Of a stretch of DNA of 64,000 nucleotides, positions 54,630 through 63,860 are shown in pieces (within the stretch, counting starts at the first letter, position 1; every line of letters begins with the position of its first letter). This DNA comes from SVEL01 sp045125245 (GTDB taxonomy: Bacteria > Bacillota > Clostridia > Lachnospirales > Lachnospiraceae): contig JBGVNF010000079.1 of assembly GCA_045125245.1 (NCBI GenBank), positions 43,740 through 107,739 of the forward strand. Direction: 5' to 3'. The notes beneath the pieces are model-generated. The model ran no database searches. It had not been told where the DNA came from and saw nothing but the letters and a program-made list of their open reading frames with translations. Made by a program: the position numbers and the translations under genes.

Positions 54630-55400
54630 CTACTTCCACTCCGTCATATTCTTCCTATACCACTTCGGCAAATGATTATTCTGGCACTTTTCATTTCTTC
54701 TCTCCTCTATGGCGATAGTATCTACAAACAGCTTCCATAAATCCACATATTCATCATGAGTCATCTTATCAATTCTATCAAAATCCGCATCCAAACCATC
54801 CATCAAAAACCATCTCTTGTACCTTGGATGCACTGCTGCCACTTTATGGGTAGCATCATATATAATCCAATTCTCCGTAGGAAATCTGTCTGCAAAATGA
54901 TTGCACATCATATGAAGAATGTTACATTTTGGCTCAATCTTTGCATACAGACGCCCCTTTACATCACTAAATCTAACAAACTCTCTCATAAGATGAGACT
55001 CATTATACGTCTTACGACTAAGCTCAAATGCCCTGACTACATATTTGTCTGTAAGCATATTCGTGACGCCCTTGCCCACCTTAAAGCCTCTAACTAAAAA
55101 AGCAAATAAAACCTCGCCAGCTTCCTCACTAAAGTGGCACGCGACTCCCATAGCCATATCATATCCAGCCATTCCCAGTTTTTTTACAATATATTCCACA
55201 GTCTTAGCCGCCTTTATACTATCCGTAGCTACCTCTATATAATCACAAAACAAATGAGTTTCATAATTATTCTTGGACGCTACAGCTATATTATCATCAT
55301 AATCCTCTTTATATACACTCTTCTTAAGAGCGAATCCATCATAAATTGCTGTAAATATCCCATCCAAGGTACCATCATGTAAAAGTACATATTCTATCAT
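54630..55400 (-). CDS. TIGR03915-type partner of a radical-SAM DNA-metabolism protein
   Basis: 256 residues, soluble. Family features: start MIEYVLLHDGTLDGIFTAIYDGF, middle RVFELSRK-like ELSRKTYNESHLMREFVRF, and end WKLFVDTIAIEERRNEKCQNNHLPKWYRKNM. This protein regularly pairs with a radical-SAM/helix-hairpin-helix protein and is predicted to act in DNA repair or modification; the reaction is unknown. Its ATG overlaps the stop of the radical-SAM gene (TAATG), so they are coupled. GGAGG precedes the start. Confidence 0.88.
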   Translation of the reverse strand: MIEYVLLHDGTLDGIFTAIYDGFALKKSVYKEDYDDNIAVASKNNYETHLFCDYIEVATDSIKAAKTVEYIVKKLGMAGYDMAMGVACHFSEEAGEVLFAFLVRGFKVGKGVTNMLTDKYVVRAFELSRKTYNESHLMREFVRFSDVKGRLYAKIEPKCNILHMMCNHFADRFPTENWIIYDATHKVAAVHPRYKRWFLMDGLDADFDRIDKMTHDEYVDLWKLFVDTIAIEERRNEKCQNNHLPKWYRKNMTEWK

Positions 55401-56971
55401 TATACTCCTCCTCCCATCGTAGCTTTACTATTTGTCACAAAATGATTATCCAAAATATAATTATCACCATACATTTCCTTACCATAATAATCAAAAAGAG
55501 ACATCTGACTATAATTGGCATCAGCCTGTCCCACAGCCTTATGAGGCGGTTCATTATATATAAGATGATTTACAATATAACTCTCCTCTAGCTTAGTATC
55601 GTACATCATCTTCCCCTTACAAGTAATAAAATAAAGCGCCCTTTTAAGTACCACACCCATCTTCTTTAAATCAGCAAAATCGATTACTCCAAATCTTCTA
55701 GCCTGAACTATCCTTCTCGCACTTTTAACACCTATGCCTGGAACCCTCAAAAGCATGGCCATATCCGCCTTATTAATCTCCACTGGAAAATGCTCCAAAT
55801 TTCTAACTGCCCAATCACATTTAGGGTCAATATTCTCATTAAAAAATGGTCGCTCCTTAGTCAGAAGTTCACTAGCCTTAAATCCATAAAACCTAAGAAG
55901 CCAATCTGCCTGATATAGCCTATGTTCCCTAAGAAGGGGCGGCTTAGCATCAAGAGCCGGCAATGCCGAATCATCATTTATAGGAATATACGCCGAATAA
56001 AATACACGCTTTAAATCATAATTTTTATACAAAGCTTCTGCTACATTAATAATATGATAATCACTTTCCTTCGTCGCACCCACAATCATCTGCGTACTCT
56101 GTCCTGCAGGGACAAAATATTTGCCTCTTGTACCTATGGCAAAATCGCTGTTCCCATTCTCAGCAAGTAGCCTTGATTCCCCTGTAAGCAATTTAGGCGA
56201 TAGCGCTGACTCATACAAATCATCCCCATAATTTCTCATCTGCATGGCACTTTTCTTATCAGTAATTCCATGACTTAATCTATTATTAAAAATCCCTGTC
56301 TGAATCTGCTTCATAGGCTTTAAAATAGTATTCCTAGTTTTATGAGGAGCCATCTCTTTAAGTCCTTCGCCGGTTGGCATCTCCAGATTAATGCTCATTC
56401 TATCAGCTAGATACCCTATAGCCTCCACTAACTCCCGTGCGGCACCAGGAATCGCCTTAATATGAATATATCCATTAAATCCATAGTCCACTCTAAGCCT
56501 TCGCACCACCTCATACATAAGCTCCATAGTGTAATTAGGATTTTTTATCACACCTGAGCTTAAAAAGAGCCCTTCAATATAGTTACGCCTATAAAACTCC
56601 ATAGTAAGCTTACATATTTCATCCGGTGTAAATGTGGCCCTAGGCACATCATTAGATGACCGATTAATGCAATACTTACAATCAAACACACACTCATTGG
56701 ACATAAGTATCTTAAACAATGAAATACATCTTCCATCTGCTGCAAAAGCATGACAAATACCACATGCTGCCATATTTCCCATAGTCTTACCATTGCCCTT
56801 TCTAGTGACACCACTGGAAGTACAAGCTACATCATACTTAGCAGCATCGGTCAAAATCTTTAGTTTATACGATACATCCCTAAGGATAACTCCATCATCA
56901 TAAGGGACATTCTTAGCTTGCTCCAATATGCTATTACCCTCTGCAAAAAATTCTTTTTTAATTATCTCCAT
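55400..56971 (-). CDS. Radical-SAM protein with helix-hairpin-helix (TIGR03916 type)
   Basis: 523 residues. Iron-sulfur motif CVFDCKYC (C-x3-C-x2-C, about 97-104) within a radical-SAM barrel, followed by GLFLSSGVIKNPNYTMEL, INLEMPTGEGLKEMAPHK and a C-terminal helix-hairpin-helix LLRVPGIGVKSARRIVQARR (about 415-434) suggestive of DNA contact. It is predicted to take part in DNA repair or modification together with the overlapping gene downstream. GGAAGTG precedes the ATG. Confidence 0.9.
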   Translation of the reverse strand: MEIIKKEFFAEGNSILEQAKNVPYDDGVILRDVSYKLKILTDAAKYDVACTSSGVTRKGNGKTMGNMAACGICHAFAADGRCISLFKILMSNECVFDCKYCINRSSNDVPRATFTPDEICKLTMEFYRRNYIEGLFLSSGVIKNPNYTMELMYEVVRRLRVDYGFNGYIHIKAIPGAARELVEAIGYLADRMSINLEMPTGEGLKEMAPHKTRNTILKPMKQIQTGIFNNRLSHGITDKKSAMQMRNYGDDLYESALSPKLLTGESRLLAENGNSDFAIGTRGKYFVPAGQSTQMIVGATKESDYHIINVAEALYKNYDLKRVFYSAYIPINDDSALPALDAKPPLLREHRLYQADWLLRFYGFKASELLTKERPFFNENIDPKCDWAVRNLEHFPVEINKADMAMLLRVPGIGVKSARRIVQARRFGVIDFADLKKMGVVLKRALYFITCKGKMMYDTKLEESYIVNHLIYNEPPHKAVGQADANYSQMSLFDYYGKEMYGDNYILDNHFVTNSKATMGGGV

Positions 56972-57130
56972 AAAAAAATCACTTCCAAACGCTTGTTCTA
57001 TTTTTTATATTATATCATTCGAACAAATGTTTGTAAAGTGATTTTATGCCCCCTTAAATTTTAAATTTTATGCCCCAGTGATTTTTAACCTTAATTTTTA
57101 ATCCTGATTTTTGTTTTACTCCTTTTTATT

Positions 57131-58432
57131 CTACTCCCTCATCATCTCCTTAACTTTCCCCACCAAATACAATGGCACATTTATCACACATTCCTGCTCG
57201 ATATATTCCTGCGCCGAAAACCTTATCGCCTGCTTAGGCACATACTCCGAAATATACTTCTTAAAACTATTTGACTTCAAGCTATTACCAGCCTTTATCT
57301 CCATAGGTATTATTTCCATATCATTCTGCACGATTAAATCTATCTCGCTAGTTGGACTCTGCACATAATATTTAAGCGATGTATCAAAAGTATCTCTCAA
57401 CTGCTGCACACAATAATTCTCTGCCATCGCTCCTTTGAATTGAAACTCTGAATTTAGCAATATAGCTTCATTACTTACACCAGCCATACATTTCAGTAAT
57501 CCCACATCGAACATAAATAACTTAAAGTGATTATTTTCTTCATATGCATTAAGAGGATGCTCTGGTTTACTTACATTATGAATACGTATTACCATACCTG
57601 CTGAAACCAACCACTCGATCGCTTCTTCAAATTCTCTGGCTCTCGCACCTTCTCTGACGCATCCATATATAAATTTGCTATTATCCTTTGCCAGCTGGTT
57701 CACAATACTTCTAAAAACCAATAGGATACGACCGCTATTTACCTTTCCATTATGCTTAGAGAAATCATTTTCATATAACTCTATCAATTCTTTTTGTATA
57801 CTTAGCACCTTTGAAGCATCTTTATTTTTAACCCAATTAGCTACACATTCTGGCATTCCACCTATTATCAAGTACTGCTTATACATATCAGATAATTTAT
57901 TATGGAATATACTCTCTATTTTACTTCCTCGATGTATACTGTTGTAATATTCATATAAACCTTCATCATTAGCATTCAAGAACTCCTCAAATGATAACGG
58001 ATAAATATTTAATATATTCACCTTACCTACAGGATAAGATTTAGGCTGCGCCAATAATGTTCCAAGTAGACTACCCGCTGAAATTATATGATAGTCATTT
58101 GCATTTTCGCAAAAGTACTTTAATGTATTTAAAGCCTCAGGACATTCTTGTATTTCATCTAATATAATCAAATGCTTAAGTGGTTCTATTCTTTTGCCCT
58201 TAATCATTCCTAATAATTCAACTATTCGAAATGGATCTTTATTCTCCTTAAAAATAGATGAAATCTGTTCCTCCTCATCGAAGTTAATATATATATAATC
58301 ATCATAGCATTCTTCACCAAAGGATTTCATAAGCCATGTCTTACCTACCTGTCTTGCTCCTTTAAGTACCAATGGCTTTCTATCTATATCACTTTTCCAT
58401 TTTTTCAATAAATCCATTGCTTTTCTTTTCAT
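57131..58432 (-). CDS. AAA ATPase with DUF4143 domain (second of two)
   Basis: 433 residues. P-loop KGARQVGKTWLMKSFG (about 24-39), Walker B LIILDEIQECPEALNTLKYF, AGSLLGTLL, LNIYPLSFEEFLNA, and the C-terminal DUF4143 region YVQSPTSEIDLIVQNDMEIIP-type with EIKAG, a nuclease-like core. AAGGAGG precedes the ATG. The family matches the gene at 53224-54483, but the sequences are clearly different, so this is not a recent duplication. Confidence 0.9.
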   Translation of the reverse strand: MKRKAMDLLKKWKSDIDRKPLVLKGARQVGKTWLMKSFGEECYDDYIYINFDEEEQISSIFKENKDPFRIVELLGMIKGKRIEPLKHLIILDEIQECPEALNTLKYFCENANDYHIISAGSLLGTLLAQPKSYPVGKVNILNIYPLSFEEFLNANDEGLYEYYNSIHRGSKIESIFHNKLSDMYKQYLIIGGMPECVANWVKNKDASKVLSIQKELIELYENDFSKHNGKVNSGRILLVFRSIVNQLAKDNSKFIYGCVREGARAREFEEAIEWLVSAGMVIRIHNVSKPEHPLNAYEENNHFKLFMFDVGLLKCMAGVSNEAILLNSEFQFKGAMAENYCVQQLRDTFDTSLKYYVQSPTSEIDLIVQNDMEIIPMEIKAGNSLKSNSFKKYISEYVPKQAIRFSAQEYIEQECVINVPLYLVGKVKEMMRE

Positions 58433-58590
58433 AGCAAGCCTCCTTATTATACGTATATAATATATGTTTACACATTTTTACAACCTTTATACATATATTT
58501 TTACACATTTTTCTTAACTTTTCAACCTGTTTTTACACATTTTTATAGCTTTTAACTAACTCATTTTACACATTTTTTTAATTTTCACAA

Positions 58591-58636
58591 AAAAATACCG
58601 ATGAAACCTATTTTTTACTAGTCTCATCGATATTTT
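58591..58636 (-). terminator. Terminator of the histidine phosphatase gene
   Basis: Leftward: AATATCGATGAGAC and GTTTCATCGGTATT with an 11-base loop, then T-run. Confidence 0.8.
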
Positions 58637-58657
58637 CTCAAATTTTTTCAACCTCTA

Positions 58658-59185
58658 TCAATACTCAAACTCAACTATCTGCCCATTCTCCGGATGCTCT
58701 ATCTCAAGCACATACTGCATTATCGTTCCATGGCACACCACGATTACCGCCTTATAATCCTTATACTTATCCAGAACCTTCATCACGCGCTCCTTCATCT
58801 GCGCCGCAGACTCCCAAGTACACTCCTCGCCCTCAGGATGACATCCGTTATTATCTGTCAAGCATTTATAAGCACGCATTGCTTCCTCATCAGGCAAAAA
58901 CTCATAATTCACACTATCCACCATCCACTCATGCAAATCTGTTTCCACCTTCATATCCAGATTTAATTCCTTAGAAATAATCGCTGCACTATGCATAGTT
59001 CTGCCAAATGGTGATGCGATAATGAGCTCCGCATCCTTTAAGATTTCATTTTTCGAAGCTTCATATATCTGCGAGATTCCCTTATCGGATAATGTCATCA
59101 TATTATAGCTAAAACCTTTGTAAAACTTCTGTCCTTCCATAGAAGTATCCATATGTCCATGTCTTATAAAATAAAATTTTGTCAT
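58658..59185 (-). CDS. Histidine phosphatase family protein
   Basis: 175 residues. The RHG motif FIRHGHMD at residues 6-13, second arginine region ASPFGRTMHSAA (about 58-69), and the second histidine in VVCHGTIMQY (about 149). These are features of the phosphoglycerate-mutase-like superfamily. Its substrate is unknown. GAGGTGCTAG precedes the ATG. It follows the adenylate cyclase gene by 37 bases on the same strand and probably shares its transcript. Confidence 0.88.
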   Translation of the reverse strand: MTKFYFIRHGHMDTSMEGQKFYKGFSYNMMTLSDKGISQIYEASKNEILKDAELIIASPFGRTMHSAAIISKELNLDMKVETDLHEWMVDSVNYEFLPDEEAMRAYKCLTDNNGCHPEGEECTWESAAQMKERVMKVLDKYKDYKAVIVVCHGTIMQYVLEIEHPENGQIVEFEY

Positions 59186-59221
59186 CTAGCACCTCACTAA
59201 AATCCACCACATCTGTCACCT

Positions 59222-61048
59222 TTACTCTTTAAATGATTTTAAGACATTTTCTACCGCCTCACCATCATAATCCTTAACTCCTGTAACAGAGTATACAAAT
59301 ACACCCTTAGACTTTCCTTTAAGTGGAATTTCTCCAACCTCTTCCACAGTGATTCTATCCTTAACCTGCTCATATACCCCATCACTTATGTACACAGTTC
59401 CCCTTGGCGCATTTGCCTCAAGTCTAGCTGCAGTATTTACTGTATCACCGATAACCGTATAATCCATTCTAAAGTTACAGCCAATATTTCCTACAACAGC
59501 TGGGCCACAGTTTACACCTACACCAAAACCTACATGCTTACCATACTTTTCTACAAATTTTTCTTCTATCAGATTGCCACCCTGCACGATATCCCATGCT
59601 GTAAGAACTGCCTTATATACATAATCCTCGGCATCAAATGGTGCGTTAAATACTGCCATCGTAGCATCACCGATAAACTTATCCAATGTTCCTCCGTGAC
59701 GGAAGATGCAGCTTGTAGTAAGCTCCAAATAACTATTTAAAATGTCTACAACCTGCTCCGGTTCAAGACTTTCCGAAAGTGGAGTAAAACCTCTGATATC
59801 CACAAACAGCACCGCTACATCTCTATTTTCTCCACCAAGCTTAAGCTCATATTTGCCACTTTTAGCAATCTCACTTACAACCTGTGGCGCCACATATTTA
59901 TTAAACGCCTTTTCAATACTACGCTTAGCCGCATTTGCCCTATAATAATGAAGCACTATGTAATAAATGGCAATTAACGAAGCCATAACAGGAACCGCCA
60001 AATTATTCCAAGAATATCCACTATTAAATAAAAGCTTACCTGCTATAAGCTTAATTACAATTACCGCCACACAAATAATAATATTTTTAACAACACTTGT
60101 GCTGTAACATATGTACGCCAATGAAACTGCAATCGCTACAGCAACCACATAATCAACCCATTCAGGTACATTTTCTAACGTCTTGCCCTCCATAATCGCC
60201 TGAATAACATTCGCATGAATTTCCACTCCATACATCTGCTGTCCACGATGAACTGGCACAAAATAGGAATCCATCATACCAGGAGCATACGCACCTACCA
60301 ATACTATACAATTATCAAAAGCTTCTGGTGGAACCTTTCCATCTAACACATCACAAAGAGATACATTTTCATAATCTCCAGCTTTTCCAGTATATTTAAA
60401 ATCAACGACCTTTTTGTCTGTTGGGTAATTAACTTCCTTTCCACAAAATTCCATATATTTTTCATATACAGCTGCATTGAAGCTCTTTGTAACAGTTCCA
60501 TCCTTTTCCTTAAAAAACATGAAAGCACTTCTTATATAATTATCATCATCATCCATTAAAGCATTGACAAATCCCTGACTTGTAACTGCTGCCAATGATG
60601 GATAAGGCACAACCTTATCCTTGACAGTCATAGGGTTGTCCACCTTATTTCCATTCTTATCTGTATCTAAATCCTTTACAAATACATAGCTAAATCCACA
60701 CACTACATTGTCATACTTACCACAAGTCTCAGCAAAATACTCGTCTTGCTCCTTATCCTTTTCACTGCTAAAAAGCACATCGAATCCGATAACAGCTGGT
60801 CTTATATCTTCAGAAACATTAAGCTTTTCCACAAGCTGTCCATAAATAGAACGGTCCCAGTCTGCATACTCTCCCAGCTTATTCATGGTTTTGTCATCAA
60901 TCTTTATAATTCGTATTCTCGAATCCACTGCATCAGCATTGTGATACAACACATCCTCCGTCAGTTTATCAATGTTCCCAAATACATTAAAAAATGTAAT
61001 TATAAATGCAACAATTCCGCATATTATGGTTGTAATAATTCGCTTCAT
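59222..61048 (-). CDS. CHASE2-domain class III adenylate cyclase
   Basis: 608 residues. One N-terminal membrane segment, an extracellular CHASE2 sensor (about 30-280), three membrane segments (about 285-365), then a class III cyclase domain (about 405-585). Catalytic features are complete: metal Asp in VLFVDIRGFT and GDATMAVFNAP, adenine-selecting Lys in LDKFIGDA and Asp in RMDYTVIGD, and transition-state Asn/Arg in VNTAARLE. It should make cAMP in response to an outside signal. Such cyclases are unusual in Clostridia. GGGAG precedes the ATG. Confidence 0.92.
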   Translation of the reverse strand: MKRIITTIICGIVAFIITFFNVFGNIDKLTEDVLYHNADAVDSRIRIIKIDDKTMNKLGEYADWDRSIYGQLVEKLNVSEDIRPAVIGFDVLFSSEKDKEQDEYFAETCGKYDNVVCGFSYVFVKDLDTDKNGNKVDNPMTVKDKVVPYPSLAAVTSQGFVNALMDDDDNYIRSAFMFFKEKDGTVTKSFNAAVYEKYMEFCGKEVNYPTDKKVVDFKYTGKAGDYENVSLCDVLDGKVPPEAFDNCIVLVGAYAPGMMDSYFVPVHRGQQMYGVEIHANVIQAIMEGKTLENVPEWVDYVVAVAIAVSLAYICYSTSVVKNIIICVAVIVIKLIAGKLLFNSGYSWNNLAVPVMASLIAIYYIVLHYYRANAAKRSIEKAFNKYVAPQVVSEIAKSGKYELKLGGENRDVAVLFVDIRGFTPLSESLEPEQVVDILNSYLELTTSCIFRHGGTLDKFIGDATMAVFNAPFDAEDYVYKAVLTAWDIVQGGNLIEEKFVEKYGKHVGFGVGVNCGPAVVGNIGCNFRMDYTVIGDTVNTAARLEANAPRGTVYISDGVYEQVKDRITVEEVGEIPLKGKSKGVFVYSVTGVKDYDGEAVENVLKSFKE

Positions 61049-61119
61049 ACTTTTCTCCCGTGTTTAAATTTCTTAAAACCTATCTGCTTCCCTAACTCAC
61101 GATTTACCCAGTAGCTTTA

Positions 61120-61893
61120 CTATATAAATCCTTCCTTTACAAGACACTCTAAGGATTTCCTCTGCCCTTCTATAGAACTAGTTTCCAAAAGAATACTCGC
61201 TCCATTAAAATATTTCTCATAGATTTCATAAAATTCCTGTCGATTAATTTTTCCTTCACCCCATGGCAAATGGAGATCACTTATCAAATCATTATCATTA
61301 AGATGAATATGCTTCACGTACTTATACAGCTCCTTTGCCCAATCCTTTGGAGCCGTCTTAGATATAGTCGCATGCGCATAATCAAAACACACACCAAAAT
61401 TTTCGTATCTGCTCAATTCTTCCGCCAACCTTTTAAGCATATCAGGAGTTTGGTCAAACATATTTTCAAGATATATATTAATCTCTGGATGACTTTCTAA
61501 TACACCACTCCAATATGCTATATTTTCCTTTATCCAACTTTCCACATAGCTTGTGCTATTCAAATAAGGATTATAATTGGTATGGAAAATAACTGCCATC
61601 GCACCAACCTTTTTCGCCACCTCAATGCTCTGCTCAATTCTTACATGTGAAATCTGTCGAATCTTAGAATCCAAACTAAATGGAATCACATCAAAAAAAG
61701 CACCATGCATTGTACAATATGATGGTAATGTCTCATTACTATAAACACTAATCAATCTATCTACTTCATCATCATTATCCAAAACCTGCGGATTAAAAAA
61801 ATCATTGTATTCAAAGCCAAGGGAATACTCACACGCAAGCTCTAGGGATTCGGATAAATTGTTTCTATCAGGAATTATAAGAATCTTTTTCAT
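61120..61893 (-). CDS. Sugar phosphate isomerase/epimerase-like TIM barrel
   Basis: 257 residues from the ATG at 61893, 5 bases after GGAGG. Xylose-isomerase-like TIM barrel with MAVIFHTNYNPYL, INIYLENMFDQ, FGVCFDYAHATI, VKHIHLNDN and a C-terminal ILLETSSIEGQ. Glu, Asp and His residues at the strand ends fit metal binding. The substrate is unknown. It is complete, unlike the relative at 10109-10849. It precedes the adenylate cyclase gene on the same strand by about 70 bases. Confidence 0.85.
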   Translation of the reverse strand: MKKILIIPDRNNLSESLELACEYSLGFEYNDFFNPQVLDNDDEVDRLISVYSNETLPSYCTMHGAFFDVIPFSLDSKIRQISHVRIEQSIEVAKKVGAMAVIFHTNYNPYLNSTSYVESWIKENIAYWSGVLESHPEINIYLENMFDQTPDMLKRLAEELSRYENFGVCFDYAHATISKTAPKDWAKELYKYVKHIHLNDNDLISDLHLPWGEGKINRQEFYEIYEKYFNGASILLETSSIEGQRKSLECLVKEGFI

Positions 61894-61943
61894 ATATGCC
61901 TCCAAGCCTATGCCAAGCATAGATATTTTATAACGTACTTAAA

Positions 61944-61968
61944 GTTAATGATATTTTATCATTAACAA
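61944..61968. repeat. AT-rich palindrome upstream of the isomerase gene
   Basis: GTTAATGATA and TATCATTAAC face each other across three to four bases, about 50 bases upstream of the start codon. It may be an operator. Confidence 0.4.
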
Positions 61969-62072
61969 CCAAAAAAAACAACTGATGAACCTAGCTTTCT
62001 CCGTCCTTATTCTTTCGAAAATAAAATTACGAAAATTTACTAAAAGTGACATATAATAACCTCTCGTTTCCA

Positions 62073-62110
62073 TTGACTATATAACAAAATTTGTATATAA
62101 TTTTGTTATA
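62073..62110 (+). promoter_or_regulatory. Promoter and overlapping operator of the toxin-antitoxin pair
   Basis: -35 TTGACT (62073-62078), 17-base spacer, -10 TATAAT (62096-62101). A palindrome with arms TATAACAAAATT (62080-62091) and AATTTTGTTATA (62099-62110) covers the spacer and -10, the usual design for self-repression by an antitoxin. Confidence 0.85.
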
Positions 62111-62129
62111 AAACAAGGAGGTGTTTATT

Positions 62130-62393
62130 ATGCCAGCAATCAGATCAAGTGCTGATTTAAGGAATAACTACAATGAAATTTCTTCATTTTGCCACAGTTA
62201 TCCCGAACCAGTTTTTATAACTAAAAATGGAAAAGGCGACCTTGCTGTTATGAGCATTGAAGCCTACGAAGAATTAACCAGTCGCTTTGAATTATACAGC
62301 CAAATCAAAGAAGGTATGGATGATATTGCCTCTGGCAACACCCGCCCTTTCGCTGAAGCTATGGCTGACATCCGGAGCAAACGTCGCGTATGA
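62130..62393 (+). CDS. Phd/YefM-type antitoxin
   Basis: 87 residues from the ATG at 62130, behind AAGGAGG; an in-frame start at 62121 overlaps that site. N-terminal DNA-binding part (PAIRSSADLRNNYNEISSF, PVFITKNGKGDLAVMSIEAYEEL), typical of Phd/YefM, then an acidic C-terminal region that should wrap the toxin. It likely represses its own promoter through the palindrome at 62080-62110. It overlaps the toxin gene by 4 bases. Confidence 0.92.
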   Translation: MPAIRSSADLRNNYNEISSFCHSYPEPVFITKNGKGDLAVMSIEAYEELTSRFELYSQIKEGMDDIASGNTRPFAEAMADIRSKRRV

Positions 62394-62722
62394 GTTATAT
62401 AATCCATATCACCTCAACCGCTGAGCGTGACATTATGCGTGCAGCTGACCATATAGAATTTAATCTTAAAAACCCTTCTGCCGCACACCACCTACTTGAC
62501 ATGTTTACTGAGCAAATCAACTCATTGGCAGATATGCCACAAAAGTTCCGTCTTGTAGATGATCCTATTTTATCGAGCTGGGGCATTAGGTTCGTTATAG
62601 TCAATAATTACCTTGCTTTCTACACAATTGACGAAGAAAAGCAAATGGTAATTGTAGTAAGATTTCTCTTCCAAAAAAGCAACTGGAATGCAATTCTTCA
62701 TCAAGGTTTTCCCCTTATTTAA
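62390..62722 (+). CDS. RelE/ParE-family toxin
   Basis: 110 residues. Pattern YIIHITSTAERDIMRAADHIEF, NSLADMPQKFRLVDDP, GIRFVIVNNYLAFYTIDEE and VVRFLFQKSNWNAIL matches ParE/RelE toxins (plasmid stabilisation protein family). RelE members cut mRNA on ribosomes and ParE members block DNA gyrase; which applies here is not certain. Its ATG overlaps the antitoxin stop codon (ATGA). Confidence 0.92.
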   Translation: MSYIIHITSTAERDIMRAADHIEFNLKNPSAAHHLLDMFTEQINSLADMPQKFRLVDDPILSSWGIRFVIVNNYLAFYTIDEEKQMVIVVRFLFQKSNWNAILHQGFPLI

Positions 62723-62750
62723 GGAATCTGTCGAACAGATTCCTTTTTTT
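62721..62750 (+). terminator. Terminator of the toxin-antitoxin operon
   Basis: AAGGAATCTGT/ACAGATTCCTT with loop CGA, then T-run. The stem starts at the toxin stop codon. Confidence 0.9.
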
Positions 62751-62901
62751 ATGTGATAATTTTAGATTTCACAACACTTTTCAGGCGATAAATCCTTTTA
62801 CGAACCTTATAGGTTTGTATTTTCGCCATTATCAAACCCTTCAGTGCGTTAATAAATTTCACATTTTGTCATAAACTACACTTAGGAGGTTTAGTATCGT
62901 T

Positions 62902-63237
62902 ATGGAAAGTAATTATTTAGTACCCATTGGTAAAAGAATAGCTAAAATACGACAAGCACACGGAATGACTCAAGAGACTCTTGCCGACAAATTGTCAGTA
63001 ACGCCAAAACATATATCACATACAGAACGTGGCACCTCTAATTTTTCCATCTCCAACCTCATCGAATTTTGCAATTTATTTGGTTGCAGCCTTGATTATT
63101 TAATTTTAGGAAAAGAAAATAATGTATTATCAAAGCTTCCAAATGAAATTGTTGAAATTCTATACCATGGCAATGATGATGAAATCAATAAATTATCAAA
63201 ATACCTCAACGTATATTTAGAGCTTACTAAATCGTAG
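62902..63237 (+). CDS. XRE family transcriptional regulator
   Basis: 111 residues. Helix-turn-helix domain about residues 8-65 (RIAKIRQAHGMTQETLADKL, SVTPKHISHTERGTSNFSIS, GCSLDYLILG). The C-terminal 40 residues are acidic and helical. AGGAGG precedes the ATG. The stop codon TAG (63235-63237) lies inside a degraded copy of the 29-bp palindrome, which may have trimmed the original 3' end. It sits in the accessory stretch with a toxin pair and a second XRE gene. Confidence 0.9.
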   Translation: MESNYLVPIGKRIAKIRQAHGMTQETLADKLSVTPKHISHTERGTSNFSISNLIEFCNLFGCSLDYLILGKENNVLSKLPNEIVEILYHGNDDEINKLSKYLNVYLELTKS

Positions 63238-63256
63238 TTGCTTTACACTGCGATTA
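63230..63256. repeat. Degraded 29-bp palindrome over the XRE stop codon
   Basis: AATCGTAGTTGC then CTGCGATTA, matching the palindromes at 37901 and 50981 at both ends but with a changed centre. It supplies the stop codon of the XRE gene. Confidence 0.6.
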
Positions 63257-63261
63257 CACCA

Positions 63262-63305
63262 AAAGCAGGAGTAGCTGAGATTTAACTCGGTTGCTCCTGC
63301 TTTCT
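63262..63305 (+). terminator. Terminator of the first XRE gene
   Basis: AAAGCAGGAG/CTCCTGCTTT around a 22-base loop that pairs partly (CTGAG/CTCGG). Confidence 0.75.
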
Positions 63306-63444
63306 ATTGCCAGCATATATCTATTCAATATTCTTTTTACGTCAATAAATATTTCCGTCTATTTTTCTCACTATTAGTAGTCCTCTTATTATCCCATTAG
63401 TATATCAACAATGCTGTATAATTTATAAAAGGAGTGTTGCTATT

Positions 63445-63813
63445 ATGATTTTACTTGGTAAAAAACTGAAGATGTTACGGAACAAACATAAATACACACA
63501 GCCAGAGCTCGCAAACCTTGTGGGTGTTACAAAATCAACTATAGCTGCTTATGAAAATGATACACGTTTACCTTCTTATGATGTTCTTATAAAACTCTCA
63601 CATGTTCTAAAAACTAGTACAGATTATCTTTTATTAGATAAGCAGTCTGCGACGATTGACACTACTGGATTAAACGATGAACAAATAGGAGCTCTGTCTG
63701 TTATGGCAGAATATTTTAAAGCCTGTCATCCACAGACAAATGATTATTTCATATATAGACAATCCGATGATAGACTCACAAACAATACAATTGAAACATT
63801 TACAAAAACTTAA
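63445..63813 (+). CDS. XRE family transcriptional regulator
   Basis: 122 residues. Helix-turn-helix domain about residues 4-62 (KKLKMLRNKHKYTQPELANL, GVTKSTIAAYENDTRLPSYD, TDYLL). A polar C-terminal part without a known effector domain follows. AAAGGAG precedes the ATG. The group II intron end begins about 48 bases downstream on the other strand. Confidence 0.9.
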   Translation: MILLGKKLKMLRNKHKYTQPELANLVGVTKSTIAAYENDTRLPSYDVLIKLSHVLKTSTDYLLLDKQSATIDTTGLNDEQIGALSVMAEYFKACHPQTNDYFIYRQSDDRLTNNTIETFTKT

Positions 63814-63860
63814 ATCTGACTCAAATTTCATATAAACCGAACGATTTACGACAGCAAGCA

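Noticed and set aside
53224..58432. The two DUF4143 ATPase genes as a defence island
   Set aside because: They share only family motifs, are separated by a DNA-metabolism pair, and no nuclease, methylase or other defence gene is adjacent.
62750..62900. Possible small RNA between the toxin operon and the XRE gene
   Set aside because: Only a weak hairpin (TACGAACC/GGTTTGTA) is present, without a clear promoter and terminator.
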